Part shown: positions 35,184-43,927 of the stretch, piece after piece
How the letters are laid out: each line of letters starts with the position of its first letter
Numbering within the stretch: position 1 is the stretch's first letter
Assembly (NCBI GenBank): GCA_028819575.1
Contig: JAPPLB010000195.1
Coordinates: forward strand, 1-51,046
Source: Bryobacterales bacterium
GTDB taxonomy: Bacteria > Acidobacteriota > Terriglobia > Bryobacterales > UBA6623
Reading direction: 5' to 3'
Length of the DNA: 51,046 nucleotides
Position numbers and translations under genes: made by a program
The notes under the pieces: model-generated
Database searches by the model: none
What the model was told of the DNA's origin: nothing
Seen by the model: only the letters and a program-made list of their open reading frames with translations

Positions 35184-35765
35184 ATGATCCGTCGATCGGT
35201 TTTTGTGGCTTTCCTGGCCGTCGCAGCCACTCTGACGGCCCAAGGCCAGAATACGGGTAGCACGCGCATTGCATTGGTCAGTCTTCAAGAAACCATTACG
35301 CGCACTCAGGAAGGTCAGAAGCGCACCCAGGAGCTTCGCGCAAAGTACAAGCCCGCGGAAGACAATATCAAAACCAAGCAAGCTGAGATCGGAAGGCTGC
35401 AGAACCAGTTGGCGGAAGGCAGCAACATCATGAGCGACGCGGCGAAGCGGAAGCTGCAACGCAGCATCGAGACAAAACGCCGCGAGGCGCAACGGGCCGT
35501 AGAAGATGCCGAAGCCGCTTTTCAAAAGGAAGTCCAGGCGCTTCAACAAGATCTCTATAGCAAGGTGCGGGTGATCATCCGCGACTACATGATTGAGAAG
35601 GACTATTCCCTGATTCTGGATATCTCCAACCCACAGACACCCGTTGTCGACGCCAAGACCGAACTCCTGATCACCAACGACATCATCGAACGGTATGACC
35701 AAAAGCATCCGGTCACCGCTGCAACGAGTTCTTCGGCCGCACCGGCGGCGGCCGCACAAGACTGA
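35184..35765 (+). CDS. skp: Skp/OmpH-family periplasmic chaperone
   Basis: Skp holds unfolded outer-membrane proteins during their transit to BamA. The 193-residue protein has a signal peptide (about 1-22, ending TAQGQ) and the first strand TRIALVSLQETI. A long helical, coiled-coil segment rich in Lys, Glu and Gln follows (about 40-130), then the return strand YSLILDISNPQTPVV. The ATG at 35184 has a GAGG Shine-Dalgarno at good distance, whereas the upstream TTG at 35178 does not. The Ala-rich tail (SSSAAPAAAAQD) is an unstructured extension. The order bamA-skp is conserved in many bacteria. Confidence 0.92.
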   Translation: MIRRSVFVAFLAVAATLTAQGQNTGSTRIALVSLQETITRTQEGQKRTQELRAKYKPAEDNIKTKQAEIGRLQNQLAEGSNIMSDAAKRKLQRSIETKRREAQRAVEDAEAAFQKEVQALQQDLYSKVRVIIRDYMIEKDYSLILDISNPQTPVVDAKTELLITNDIIERYDQKHPVTAATSSSAAPAAAAQD

Positions 35766-36129
35766 CCTGGAGCAAGCCGGTTTCCCCCCTTGCTCAAAAA
35801 ACTGATCTTTCCGGGCTCGTCTCTGACCGAAGCCTTGCACCCCAAAAAACGCCGGGCAACGGCCGTGTTGATCAAGCCCTCAGCACCGGCGAGGGTCATG
35901 CCGGAACGAAGAACCAAGGCGTGAAACCTGGTGGGCAGTAGACCACCAGCCTGCATTCATATCAGCATGGAAACGGCCCAAAACACCACACACTTTGCAA
36001 CTCGGGGACAACGCACCATGCATTGCTCCACATCGATGGCGCCCGCACGCACTCTGTGACTTTCGTTCGCAGGTACTCCTTCCGCTGCAGGAAGGGCCGC
36101 AACTACGCAAGAATAGTTCAAGTCATCGC
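35766..36129. other. Gap of about 360 bases with a 7-bp stem-loop after skp
   Basis: GAGCAAG (35770-35776) and CTTGCTC (35789-35795) form a 7-bp hairpin just after the skp stop, without a U-run on the plus strand, so its termination activity is uncertain. The rest of the gap holds no gene. The frame of the downstream gene is open across part of it but lacks a start with a signal peptide before 36130. Confidence 0.4.
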
Positions 36130-37110
36130 ATGTCACAAAACCGCTTTCTCACCGCTCTGTGCGCACTGACAGCACTCCTGCTGTCGATCTCATGGGCTGG
36201 CTGTCAGCAACGCGCGTCCAAACGCAGAATCGGTGTCGTTCCGAAAGCTGTAGCACACGTCTTCTGGCAAAGCGTTCACGCAGGAGCCGTCGCCGCTGGA
36301 CGCGAAGCCGATGTTGACATCGAATGGATCGGCCCGGCCCGGGAAACCGATTTCTCCCGCCAGATCGAGATCGTCGATTCGATGGTGAACGGCCGCATGG
36401 ACGGCATCGTTCTCGCTCCCACCGAAACCACCGCCCTCGTGCGTTCGGTGGAGAGAGCCGCCGAACTGGGCATTCCTCTCTCGATCTTCGATTCGGGCAT
36501 CAATACCGAGAGCTACGTTTCATTCGTCTCGACAAACAATTACGAAGCCGGCGTTCTCGCCGCTCGCAAACTAGCCGAGCTTTTGGAAAACAAGGGAAAG
36601 ATCGCCATCGTGAAGATGGTCCCCGGCAGCTCGTCAACCATGCAGCGCGAGCAGGGCTTCGAGGACACGCTTGCCGAAGAGTTCCCCGAGATCGAGATCG
36701 CCGATGCCCGCTACTGCATGTCGAGCCGCGCCAAGGCGCTCGAAGTCACTGAGAACATGCTCACCGCGCACCCTGACCTTGACGCCGTCTTTGCCTCGGC
36801 CGAACCCGGCACGGTAGGTGGCGCAAAGGCGATTCGCAGCCGCGAATTGGCTGACAAGTTGCTGTTTGTCGGGTTCGACTTCAGCGATACGATCGAGCAG
36901 GACCTCAAGGACGGCGTCACCGACGCTCTGGTCGTACAAGATCCTTTCCAGATCGGCTTCGTGGCCGTCAAGACCGTCGTCGACGCGCTCAACGGCCTAA
37001 CACCGGAAAAGCGGATCGAAACCCCCATCCACGTCCTCACCGCCGACGACCTGGCGCGGCCCGAGATCGACAAGCTCCTCCATCCCGACCTCGAGAAATA
37101 CCTGAACTAG
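36130..37110 (+). CDS. Periplasmic sugar-binding lipoprotein (RbsB-like, Peripla_BP_4)
   Basis: This 326-residue protein has a signal peptide ending in a lipobox (SWAGC, Cys25). A periplasmic-binding fold follows: RRIGVVPKAVAHVFWQSVHAG, ARETDFSRQIEIVDSMV, DGIVLAPTE, PLSIFDSG, VSFVSTNNYEAG, DAVFASAEPGTVGG and LLFVGFDFSD. These are hallmarks of ribose/galactose-type binding proteins that bind a sugar or related small molecule between two lobes. No permease or ATPase gene is adjacent, so it serves a transporter encoded elsewhere or acts in sensing. ATG 36130 is chosen because it begins the signal peptide. Confidence 0.88.
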   Translation: MSQNRFLTALCALTALLLSISWAGCQQRASKRRIGVVPKAVAHVFWQSVHAGAVAAGREADVDIEWIGPARETDFSRQIEIVDSMVNGRMDGIVLAPTETTALVRSVERAAELGIPLSIFDSGINTESYVSFVSTNNYEAGVLAARKLAELLENKGKIAIVKMVPGSSSTMQREQGFEDTLAEEFPEIEIADARYCMSSRAKALEVTENMLTAHPDLDAVFASAEPGTVGGAKAIRSRELADKLLFVGFDFSDTIEQDLKDGVTDALVVQDPFQIGFVAVKTVVDALNGLTPEKRIETPIHVLTADDLARPEIDKLLHPDLEKYLN

Positions 37111-37159
37111 CCTATCGCGCGTCGGCTTGCTCATGTTCCAAAAGTAAGGGTGATCTGTG

Positions 37160-37543
37160 ATGGCAATCTGGATTTCGAAACTTCTCGGCCCTGTCGTTCT
37201 GGCAGCCAGCATTCCCATGGTGGTTACGCCCTCCAGCCTTCAAGAGACAGCCAGACGCTTTTTGGCGGATACCCCGTTGGTCCTCATTTCCGGCGTTCTT
37301 GCAATGACGGCAGGGCTTTCGATTGTGAACACGCACAACGTCTGGGTTCTGGACTGGACCCTGATCGTCACTCTGTTCGGCTGGGCGCTTGTCCTCGGTG
37401 GGGCGTTCAGGATCATCGCGCCACGCATCGTCAAGCAAATAGGCGAAGCGACGATGGGGCATCCGAAGACGATGCGAATTGTCGGCGTCTTCTGGGCTCT
37501 TCTCGGGGCGTTTCTGACGTTCAAGGGCTACGCCTGGTTTTGA
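37160..37543 (+). CDS. Small four-helix integral membrane protein of unknown function
   Basis: This 127-residue protein has four predicted membrane helices, around residues 5-23, 38-58, 64-84 and 105-122. The segments SIVNTHNVWVLDWTLIVTL and ALVLGGAFRIIAPR resemble a widespread uncharacterised bacterial membrane-protein family. AAGGGTGA upstream serves as Shine-Dalgarno for ATG 37160; GTG 37157 is an alternative. It lies 49 bases after the sugar-binding lipoprotein gene and may be co-transcribed with it, but no functional link is evident. Confidence 0.75.
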   Translation: MAIWISKLLGPVVLAASIPMVVTPSSLQETARRFLADTPLVLISGVLAMTAGLSIVNTHNVWVLDWTLIVTLFGWALVLGGAFRIIAPRIVKQIGEATMGHPKTMRIVGVFWALLGAFLTFKGYAWF

Positions 37544-37547
37544 TGTC

Positions 37548-38972
37548 TCACTGCGCTTCCGGCGGTAAAGACGTCCCCAAATAGCGCGGCGCCGGCGGAG
37601 CGAAGAAGACATGAAGTCGAGCCGGGGGCATCGCTCTCTTGCCCGGCGGGTCTGCAGGACGAAATGACATGTCGGCAAGAAAATGTGTAGCGCCGCGGGG
37701 GACCGGATAGTGAACGAGGGACGGCGCCGGGATCTCCATTGCCGTGTCGGGCTCGGTCCAGTGAGCAGGCAGTTTTCGGGGTCCGTCCGGGCCGATGAAA
37801 TGAGCGGGGGTTTCCTGATGAAGCGGCGCCTCGTTGCCGTTCTCGCCTCGAAATCGAGCATTGTGAAAACGAATGACACCACTTGCGTTGCCGTTGGAGC
37901 CCGCAACCGGGCCGGCCCTGAAGACGAAGTAGATGTGCCGGTAACGGTTGGGCGGGATCGCGACTTCTACCGGAAAGAGCTGTTTCGCATTTGCGGCAAC
38001 TGGCGGTGTACTGTAGACGGGGTCTGCTTCCCCGGACATTTCCAGGCCGGCTTCCTGCTCCCAACCGGGGGGCTTTTCGTAATCTTGATGGGCGGCGATC
38101 TCTTCCCAACTCGGCGTCGCCGATTTCACACCGCCCGGCGGCACTTCTAGACCCGCAACCCAGGCGACGCCGTTCAACACGGCTCTACGGAAGTGATCGT
38201 CACGATAGTTGTGATGGTGATGTGCTCCCGTAAAGCCGAATCCACGGCCGCCGCCCGGGCGGTCGTAGGCCCAGGAGAGCACCTGGCGGTCTCCTCGGAG
38301 GACGCTTTTTCGCACATCGGGGTTGTTCGAGCTCGGGCCGTCATTGCGCAGCAAGGTGCTCAGAGGCGGCCGCGCTTCGAGGATGGGCGTAACGCCTTCA
38401 CGGCCGGGAACGAAGCGCATGTTGAAATACCACTCGTCGTAGACCGTGAAAGGCTGCAGGCCGTTGGCCACCGGATGATCGGGAAAGCCGGTGAATGCGG
38501 CGGCCCAGTCGGGATTGATCGACCAGCCCCTTTCGTAAACGCCTCCAATCCATCTCTTGACGGCATCGGACGAGGGGCCCACGGACGGGTCGACGGCATA
38601 GTGGATGAGGGCGATGCCCAGTCCACGCTCGGCCAAGGCGTCGACTTGCTCCAGGTGCGGGAGAACGACATGCCTGCTGCCCTCGCAAGCCATCACCAGG
38701 GCGTTGGCATCGGCGAGGACTTCGGGGGCCGGCCAGGAATCGGCTTCGGTTACCACGGTTTCGAGTCGGGGCCATTGCAGTTGCAATGAGCGGGCCAAGA
38801 GCAGAAGTCCGGCTCGATGCTCGTGCATCCCGTAACCATGGCTCTCACCCCCGGGGACAAAGACGATCTTTACTGAATGGTCAGCACAGTGTGTGAAGGC
38901 CGCCAACCAGAGGATGATACAGGCTAAGACCTGCCGTGGCCGGAGTCCGTTGGTGATGACTCGAGCGAGCAT
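37548..38972 (-). CDS. ThuA-like (trehalose-utilisation type) exported protein
   Basis: This protein of about 474 residues, counted from ATG 38972, has a signal peptide (LACIILWLAAFTHC; Cys may be a lipidation site). The ThuA glutamine-amidotransferase-like fold follows: VKIVFVPGGESHGYGMHEH, LVMACEGSRHVVLPH, GIALIHYAVDP, GSSDAVKRWIGG-like sequence and GFGFTGAHHHHNYRDD. The C-terminal ~170 residues hold a separate beta-rich region with FRAGPVAGSNGNASG. ThuA-like proteins are common in planctomycetes and acidobacteria, but their reaction is not established. The frame is open to 39044, but residue 25 starts the signal peptide. It lies downstream of the soxC-cytochrome pair. Confidence 0.8.
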   Translation of the reverse strand: MLARVITNGLRPRQVLACIILWLAAFTHCADHSVKIVFVPGGESHGYGMHEHRAGLLLLARSLQLQWPRLETVVTEADSWPAPEVLADANALVMACEGSRHVVLPHLEQVDALAERGLGIALIHYAVDPSVGPSSDAVKRWIGGVYERGWSINPDWAAAFTGFPDHPVANGLQPFTVYDEWYFNMRFVPGREGVTPILEARPPLSTLLRNDGPSSNNPDVRKSVLRGDRQVLSWAYDRPGGGRGFGFTGAHHHHNYRDDHFRRAVLNGVAWVAGLEVPPGGVKSATPSWEEIAAHQDYEKPPGWEQEAGLEMSGEADPVYSTPPVAANAKQLFPVEVAIPPNRYRHIYFVFRAGPVAGSNGNASGVIRFHNARFRGENGNEAPLHQETPAHFIGPDGPRKLPAHWTEPDTAMEIPAPSLVHYPVPRGATHFLADMSFRPADPPGKRAMPPARLHVFFAPPAPRYLGTSLPPEAQ

Positions 38973-39076
38973 GGGCTGTGACTTATCCGAAGGAATCGGA
39001 CCGTCGCACCGGCCCCGTTTCGACCTATCCGAGGCGAGGATCATGGGTTTTCACATCAGGATTACGGGTTTTCTCA

Positions 39077-39640
39077 CTAGTTGCGGGCGTCTCCGCCAAC
39101 GTCGGGCCGGCCGTCTTTGACGAATCCTCCGGCGTTGGGCATCTTGACTTCGGGGAGGGTTTCGCGGTTCATCTCCTCGGTTTCCTTGATGATGCCGTTC
39201 TTGAAAAGGATGAAGGCGACAACAGCGTACAGTTGATCGTTGGTGAGCACGCCTGGGGTGTCAAAGGGCATGGCGCGGTTGGTGTAGTCCCAGATCGTGG
39301 TCGCGTGGGGCCAATAACTGCCGACGGTCTTGAGCGGCTTCGGGGTGGCGAGCGTGCCTTGTCCACCCATGAGCGCGGATGAATCGCCGCCCTGCAGCTC
39401 GTTGCCGTGGCACTCGGCGCAGCGCCGGTCATAGACATCTTTGCCTTCCACGGCACTTCCCTTGCCTGCGGGAAGGCCGGAGCCGTCGGGGAGCACCGTG
39501 ATGCTCCAGGCTTTCTCCTCTTCGGCCGTCGGGGCGCGGCCGACCTTGTATTTCGGTGACTGCGCCAGGGTCGCGGCGCAGAGGCAGGCGGCGGCGAGCA
39601 CGAGGTGCCCGATGAACTGGAGACTGCGCGGACTAGACAT
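39077..39640 (-). CDS. Periplasmic c-type cytochrome, partner of the SoxC-like enzyme
   Basis: This 187-residue exported mono-haem cytochrome c has a signal peptide (about 1-26), a haem site CAECH (C74, C77, H78) and a likely distal ligand Met124 in NRAMPFDTPG. It overlaps the molybdoenzyme gene by 8 bases, so it is the probable electron acceptor, equivalent to SorB or SoxD. It is shorter than dihaem SoxD. The tail EVKMPNAGGFVKDGRPDVGG is typical of this sulfite-oxidising cytochrome group. Confidence 0.9.
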   Translation of the reverse strand: MSSPRSLQFIGHLVLAAACLCAATLAQSPKYKVGRAPTAEEEKAWSITVLPDGSGLPAGKGSAVEGKDVYDRRCAECHGNELQGGDSSALMGGQGTLATPKPLKTVGSYWPHATTIWDYTNRAMPFDTPGVLTNDQLYAVVAFILFKNGIIKETEEMNRETLPEVKMPNAGGFVKDGRPDVGGDARN

Positions 39641-40862
39641 GAGTCACGTTCCCGTCCGCGCCGATCTTCCAGGCCTTGATGCAGTTGTTGTGATAGTCGG
39701 AATTGTGGCCGCGCGCCGCAATCAGTGCTTGCTCGGTGGGTTGGACATAGCCGGTGTCGTCGGTAGCTCGTGAGAGGATGACGGTTTCAGCACCGTCCCA
39801 GGTCCAGGGCAGGCGGAAGCGGGTGAAGGCGATCCGATGACGCGGTTCCTGGAGCTCGGCATCCTGCCAGGTGTTTCCGTCGTCGGTGGAAACTTCGACA
39901 CGCTCGATGACGCCGCGTCCGGACCAGGCGAGGCCGGCGATTTCGTGGAAGCCTTCGCGGGCCAGCTTTTGCCCGCCGGAGGGCCGTGTGATGACCGACT
40001 TGGCCTCCATCGTGAAGCTGAACTGGCGGGCCTTTCCATCGGCAAGCAGGTCGGTGTACTTCGAGGTTTCTTCGCGGCCCATGGCGGGTTGGCCGCTGAG
40101 CATCAGACGGCGCAGCCACTTGACGTTGATGTTGCCCTCGAAACCGGGAACGACGAGGCGCAACGGGTAACCCTGCTCGGGGCGGATGGCTTCTCCGTTC
40201 TGTCCATAGGCGACGATGACATCGTCTCGGCACTTGTCGAGCGGCAGGCTGCGATGCATCTTGCAGGCGTCGGCGCCCTCGGCGATCAGCCAATGGGCTT
40301 CGGGGTTGACACCGGCCTCGTCCAGCAGGATGGAGAGCAGGACGCCGGTCCATTCACTGCAGCTCGCGAGACCGTGGCTGTGCTGGGCGGTAGGGCCTTT
40401 CCTGTCAGTCCATTCGCCGCGGCTGTTGCCGGAGCATTCGATGAAGTGGACGCGTGAGACGGACGGGAGTGTCTTGATCTCGTCCACAGTCAGGACCAGC
40501 GGCCGCTTCACCATGCCGTGAATCATCAGCCGGTGTTTAGCGGGGTCGATCTCGGGCACGCCGGCATGGTGGCGTTCGAAGTGCAACGATGACGGCGTGA
40601 TGATCCCGTGAAAATCCTGAAGCGGCGAACGAGTCGACCCCGTCTCGGGATTTTTCGAGGCTCTCCCGAGGCGGCTCGACCGTTCGAACGGCGAACGCTC
40701 CCCGTATTTGTCGGGCGCGCGGCCAAGGCGTTTCGGGGCCTCCTCGACCACCTCCTGGGGCTCTGCGCAGGCCGTGAGCGCGCCGCCGACCGCGGCGCCG
40801 AGGCTGAGGAACTTCCGGCGGCTGGCCGTCTCTGACGGGCTTTCGGTTCGTTTCTGTCTCAC
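39633..40862 (-). CDS. soxC: Sulfite dehydrogenase-like molybdopterin enzyme (SoxC/SorA)
   Basis: This 409-residue Tat-exported enzyme belongs to the sulfite-oxidase family. The twin-arginine signal is SRRKFLSLGAA (R15-R16). The molybdenum-ligating cysteine is C143 in HFIECSGNSRGEW, followed by WTGVLLSILLDEAGV, GYPLRLVVPGFEGNINVKWLRRL and the C-terminal dimerisation part (VEVSTDDGNTWQDAEL). It oxidises sulfite or protein-bound sulfane sulfur and passes electrons to the overlapping cytochrome gene's product. The start is GTG 40862, six bases after a GGGAGG Shine-Dalgarno. No other sox genes are present, so an independent sulfite dehydrogenase is more likely than a full Sox system. Confidence 0.92.
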   Translation of the reverse strand: MRQKRTESPSETASRRKFLSLGAAVGGALTACAEPQEVVEEAPKRLGRAPDKYGERSPFERSSRLGRASKNPETGSTRSPLQDFHGIITPSSLHFERHHAGVPEIDPAKHRLMIHGMVKRPLVLTVDEIKTLPSVSRVHFIECSGNSRGEWTDRKGPTAQHSHGLASCSEWTGVLLSILLDEAGVNPEAHWLIAEGADACKMHRSLPLDKCRDDVIVAYGQNGEAIRPEQGYPLRLVVPGFEGNINVKWLRRLMLSGQPAMGREETSKYTDLLADGKARQFSFTMEAKSVITRPSGGQKLAREGFHEIAGLAWSGRGVIERVEVSTDDGNTWQDAELQEPRHRIAFTRFRLPWTWDGAETVILSRATDDTGYVQPTEQALIAARGHNSDYHNNCIKAWKIGADGNVTHV

Positions 40863-40883
40863 GCGACCTCCCGCAAAGGTCTG

Positions 40884-40889
40884 ATTATA
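40884..40889 (-). promoter_or_regulatory. -10 TATAAT for the soxC-cytochrome-thuA unit
   Basis: On the minus strand TATAAT lies 21 bases before the GTG start, with a GGGAGG Shine-Dalgarno between them. This is a conventional short-leader promoter, in contrast to the leaderless candidates elsewhere. The -35 is weak. Confidence 0.5.
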
Positions 40890-40917
40890 GATTGTGCGGA
40901 CGAAGCGACAGGAAACC

Positions 40918-41382
40918 TCAGCGATAGGCCCGGGTAACCCATTCGGCGGCGACGCACGGTTTTTCGCTGCCTTCCCGTTCGATTCGGACCAGCCAGATCA
41001 TCTGAACCCCGTCTTCGACCTCTCGCACCGACTGGAGTGTGAAACGCCCGCGGATTCGGGCGCCCGCGGGAACGGGCGACGGGAATCGCACCTTGTTGAG
41101 CCCATAGTTGATGAGTCGTTGAAAGTCGCCCCGTAGTCTCACTAGATGCCTTAAAAGAGAGGAGATGAGCGAGAGGCTGAAGAAGCCATGCGCCACCGTG
41201 GTTCCGTATGGAGATTCCTTGGCGGCGCGTTCGGGATCGATGTGGATCCACTGGTGATCGCTCGTCAGATCGGCGAATTGGTCGATTTGCTGCTGGGTAA
41301 TCTCAATCCAGCCGCTGACGCCAAGCTCGCGGCCTTCGAGGGCCATGAGTTCTTCCATGGTTTCGATCGTTCGCGGCTGCAT
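40918..41382 (-). CDS. MaoC-like hot-dog dehydratase (enoyl-CoA hydratase family)
   Basis: This 154-residue single hot-dog domain protein carries the MaoC catalytic motif in ADLTSDHQWIHIDPERA (Asp42 and His47). YGTTVAHGFFSLSLI and YGLNKVRFPSPVPAGARIRG follow. These features match (R)-specific enoyl-CoA hydratases and the NodN-like group. It would hydrate an enoyl-CoA in fatty-acid or polyhydroxyalkanoate metabolism, but the substrate is not evident. It precedes soxC on the same strand by 55 bases with a separate promoter between, and is divergent from the YhdT-like gene. Confidence 0.9.
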   Translation of the reverse strand: MQPRTIETMEELMALEGRELGVSGWIEITQQQIDQFADLTSDHQWIHIDPERAAKESPYGTTVAHGFFSLSLISSLLRHLVRLRGDFQRLINYGLNKVRFPSPVPAGARIRGRFTLQSVREVEDGVQMIWLVRIEREGSEKPCVAAEWVTRAYR

Positions 41383-41552
41383 GCGGGCTGAGGCGGGTTT
41401 CGCTGGTACATTCGCTGAGGCCTAGTTTAGCCGGGTGGGAGGGGGCGGCGTTGCCGCAACGCATCCATGGCCGCCGGCAACACCCGAGAAGCGCCCGGAC
41501 GCTGAAAGCGGTGGCACGTGATATCATTTCTGCTTCTCTGTTCGGGCCTCGA

Positions 41553-41819
41553 ATGGAATCCGATTACCGCAGCAGCCGTCGCGAAGCCATCGTGGCCGGC
41601 ATCATCTTTGCGGTCGCCTGTGTCTGGGTGATCGGAACCTGCGCCGTGCTGGGCTATGGTCAGCCAGTCCATTCGATTGGCGGCATCCCGAATTGGGCGC
41701 TGTGGGGTATTTTTCTCCCCTGGCTGGCCTGCTTTGCTGCGAATATCTGGTACTCGCTCATCTTCATACGCGACGAAGACGAGCCGAACGAGCCTCCGCC
41801 GGCGGGAAAAGCCGAATAG
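41553..41819 (+). CDS. Small two-helix membrane protein, YhdT/DUF997-like
   Basis: This 88-residue protein has two membrane helices (about 11-32 and 46-68). It lies 6 bases before a sodium:solute symporter gene, the same arrangement as yhdT-panF in E. coli. Proteins of this kind are thought to accompany the transporter, but the role is not established. ATG 41553 is preferred; an upstream in-frame start at 41451 would add a non-conserved basic stretch. TATCAT at 41522-41527 is a possible -10. Confidence 0.75.
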   Translation: MESDYRSSRREAIVAGIIFAVACVWVIGTCAVLGYGQPVHSIGGIPNWALWGIFLPWLACFAANIWYSLIFIRDEDEPNEPPPAGKAE

Positions 41820-41825
41820 CCGCCC

Positions 41826-43367
41826 ATGTACGCCGCCGGCACGCAGGTCTGGCTCGCGTTTGGGCTCTACCTCGCGGCAACCTTCTATTTCGCCTATCTC
41901 GCTCACCGCAAGACGTCGAAGACCGGCTTCATGGAGGACTTCTTCGTCGCGGGCCGATCCATCGGCCCCTGGGTCCTGGGACTGACATGGATTGCGACCG
42001 CTGCCAGCGGCGGCACGTTCATCGGTTCACCGGCTCTGGGCCATACCTACGGCTGGTCCGTGATGCTGTGGATCTGCTCTTACATGGTTGTCGCCACGAC
42101 GGGCTTCGGCCTGTTCGGCAAGCGCGTGGCGGAACTGGGCGCACGCACGGGTGCGCTTACGTTTCCTGACCTTCTGCGTGATCGCTTCGACAGCCGGGCC
42201 ATCGGCACGGTATCGGGCGTTGCCATCATCATCCTCTACATCGCTTATCTCGTGGCGCAGTACGTGGCGGGAGCGCGGGTCATCGAAGCGGTTCTGGGCG
42301 TGCCTTATCACTGGGGCGTGCTGGGGTTCGCTCTCACGGTGAGTCTCTACACGGCCTATGGCGGATTTCGAGCCGTGGCGTGGACCGACGCGTTCCAGGC
42401 CATCGTGATGCTGACAGGCGTATTGATCACGGTATTCTTCGCGATTCGAAAGCTCGGGGGCCTGCAGGCGGTCTACGATGGGCTCGAGTCGCAGACTCCG
42501 GATCTATTGACGACTCCCGGCCCGACGGACTTTCTCCCGATTCCGACGGCGATTTCGTTCTTCTGCATTTGGGCGCTGGCGGGCCCGGCGCAACCTTCGA
42601 CGATTACGCGTTTTCTTGCTTGCCGCGACACGAAGGCTCTCAAGCGCGCCTGCTTCCTGATCGGGATCTACATCTCCTTGCTGTACCCCTGCATCATCGG
42701 GATCGGAATCATGGGCCGTGTGCTCGTGCCCGAGTTGGCGGCCGCCGACCACGCAACACCGGCGACGATACTGGCGGTGGTGCCACCGGTATTGGCCGGT
42801 TTTGTCCTGGCGGCGCCGCTGGCCGCGATCATGTCGACCATCAGCTCGTTTCTCCTCGTTACGAGTAGTGCGATTGTCCGCGACCTCTATGAGCGCAATC
42901 TTCCCGAACGTCTCACGGAGAAGCAAGCCCGCAACCTCAGCTACCTGGCGACATTTGCTGTGGCGGGCGTGGCGCTGGCGTTCGCGCTGCAACCGCCGGA
43001 CTTCCTGCAATTCATCGTTGTGTTTGCCGGGACCGGATTGGCGGCGACATTCTTCTTCCCGACACTCCTGGGAGTCTATTGGCCCCGCATGAACAAGGCG
43101 GGCTGCCTGGCCGGCATCGCCGGAGGTTTCCTTTCATTCCTCCTGCAGTATGTGTGGTTCGGCACGAGGAGCTTCGCAGGGTTCGATCCGTTCGTGTGGT
43201 CGATGATCGTCTCGCTTTTCTGCGTTGTCGCGGCCAGCCTGGCAACGCCGCCAGGCGCTGAGAGTCTGCGCGAGCGCTACTTCCCGAAGTCCCACGGCCA
43301 AGCCGCACGGCCTGTGTTGCGGCTTCGTGCGATTCGGCGCACAATGGGAAGCGCCCCCTCGATGTAG
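41826..43367 (+). CDS. Sodium:solute symporter (SSS family)
   Basis: This 513-residue protein has about 13 membrane helices and the SSS signature region. TYGGFRAVAWTDAFQAIVML and the preceding VAQYVAGARVIEAVLG are typical, as are SGGTFIGSPALGHTYGW and IMSTISSFLLVTSSAIVRDLY. Members couple Na+ entry to uptake of pantothenate, proline, acetate or other solutes. The preceding YhdT-like gene hints at a pantothenate-type (PanF) transporter, but sequence alone does not settle the substrate. It is tightly linked to the small membrane-protein gene and followed 44 bases later by the pentapeptide-repeat gene. Confidence 0.92.
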   Translation: MYAAGTQVWLAFGLYLAATFYFAYLAHRKTSKTGFMEDFFVAGRSIGPWVLGLTWIATAASGGTFIGSPALGHTYGWSVMLWICSYMVVATTGFGLFGKRVAELGARTGALTFPDLLRDRFDSRAIGTVSGVAIIILYIAYLVAQYVAGARVIEAVLGVPYHWGVLGFALTVSLYTAYGGFRAVAWTDAFQAIVMLTGVLITVFFAIRKLGGLQAVYDGLESQTPDLLTTPGPTDFLPIPTAISFFCIWALAGPAQPSTITRFLACRDTKALKRACFLIGIYISLLYPCIIGIGIMGRVLVPELAAADHATPATILAVVPPVLAGFVLAAPLAAIMSTISSFLLVTSSAIVRDLYERNLPERLTEKQARNLSYLATFAVAGVALAFALQPPDFLQFIVVFAGTGLAATFFFPTLLGVYWPRMNKAGCLAGIAGGFLSFLLQYVWFGTRSFAGFDPFVWSMIVSLFCVVAASLATPPGAESLRERYFPKSHGQAARPVLRLRAIRRTMGSAPSM

Positions 43368-43411
43368 GCGGCGCCCCGGACCCCGGCGGCATCCCGCGAA
43401 AGGGTTTGAGC

Positions 43412-43804
43412 ATGGCGAACCAGGAGCAGCTCGGTTATCTCAAGAAGGATGTGGATGAGTGGAACACATGGAGGGAGAAGAATCGAGACGTTGCGACCGA
43501 TCTGTCAAACGCGGACCTCGCCTTTCTTGATCTGCGGATGGCAAACCTCAACAGTTCGATTCTTTCCAAGGCCAACCTTGTCATGGCGAATCTGTCCGGC
43601 GCCGATCTTCGGGACGCCGACCTGTCCGGTGCGAACCTCGTAGGCGCGCGGCTGATCGGCGTGGACTTCGAGGGCGCCAATCTCAAGGGCGCCGATCTGC
43701 GTACGGCCGAGGACCTCACCGTGGAACAACTGAGCGAGACTCTGGGCGACGACGACACCACCCTTCCCGAAGGCGTACCCAGACCCGAGAACTGGTCCGA
43801 CTGA
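43412..43804 (+). CDS. Pentapeptide-repeat protein
   Basis: This 130-residue protein is built mainly from A(D/N)LxX pentapeptide repeats (about residues 30-100: NADLAFLDLRMANL, SGADLRDADLSGANL, EGANLKGADL). They should form a right-handed quadrilateral beta-helix. The C-terminal tail (LTVEQLSETLGDDDTTLPEGVPRPENW) is the characteristic ending of many small pentapeptide proteins. The start is ATG 43412 behind a GAAAGGG Shine-Dalgarno; TTG 43406 is also possible. It has no signal peptide, so is probably cytoplasmic. Function is unknown; only some members act on DNA gyrase. Confidence 0.9.
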   Translation: MANQEQLGYLKKDVDEWNTWREKNRDVATDLSNADLAFLDLRMANLNSSILSKANLVMANLSGADLRDADLSGANLVGARLIGVDFEGANLKGADLRTAEDLTVEQLSETLGDDDTTLPEGVPRPENWSD

Positions 43805-43927
43805 CCGATACGGGGAAAAGGCCGTTTTCGATCCCTTCGGCCACCAACTGCTCCGTTGCGCCGATTCCATGGTTTGTCGGAGCCAGAGAGACCGGGGGGT
43901 TGCACAGAGCACAGCAGCCGGCGCGCG

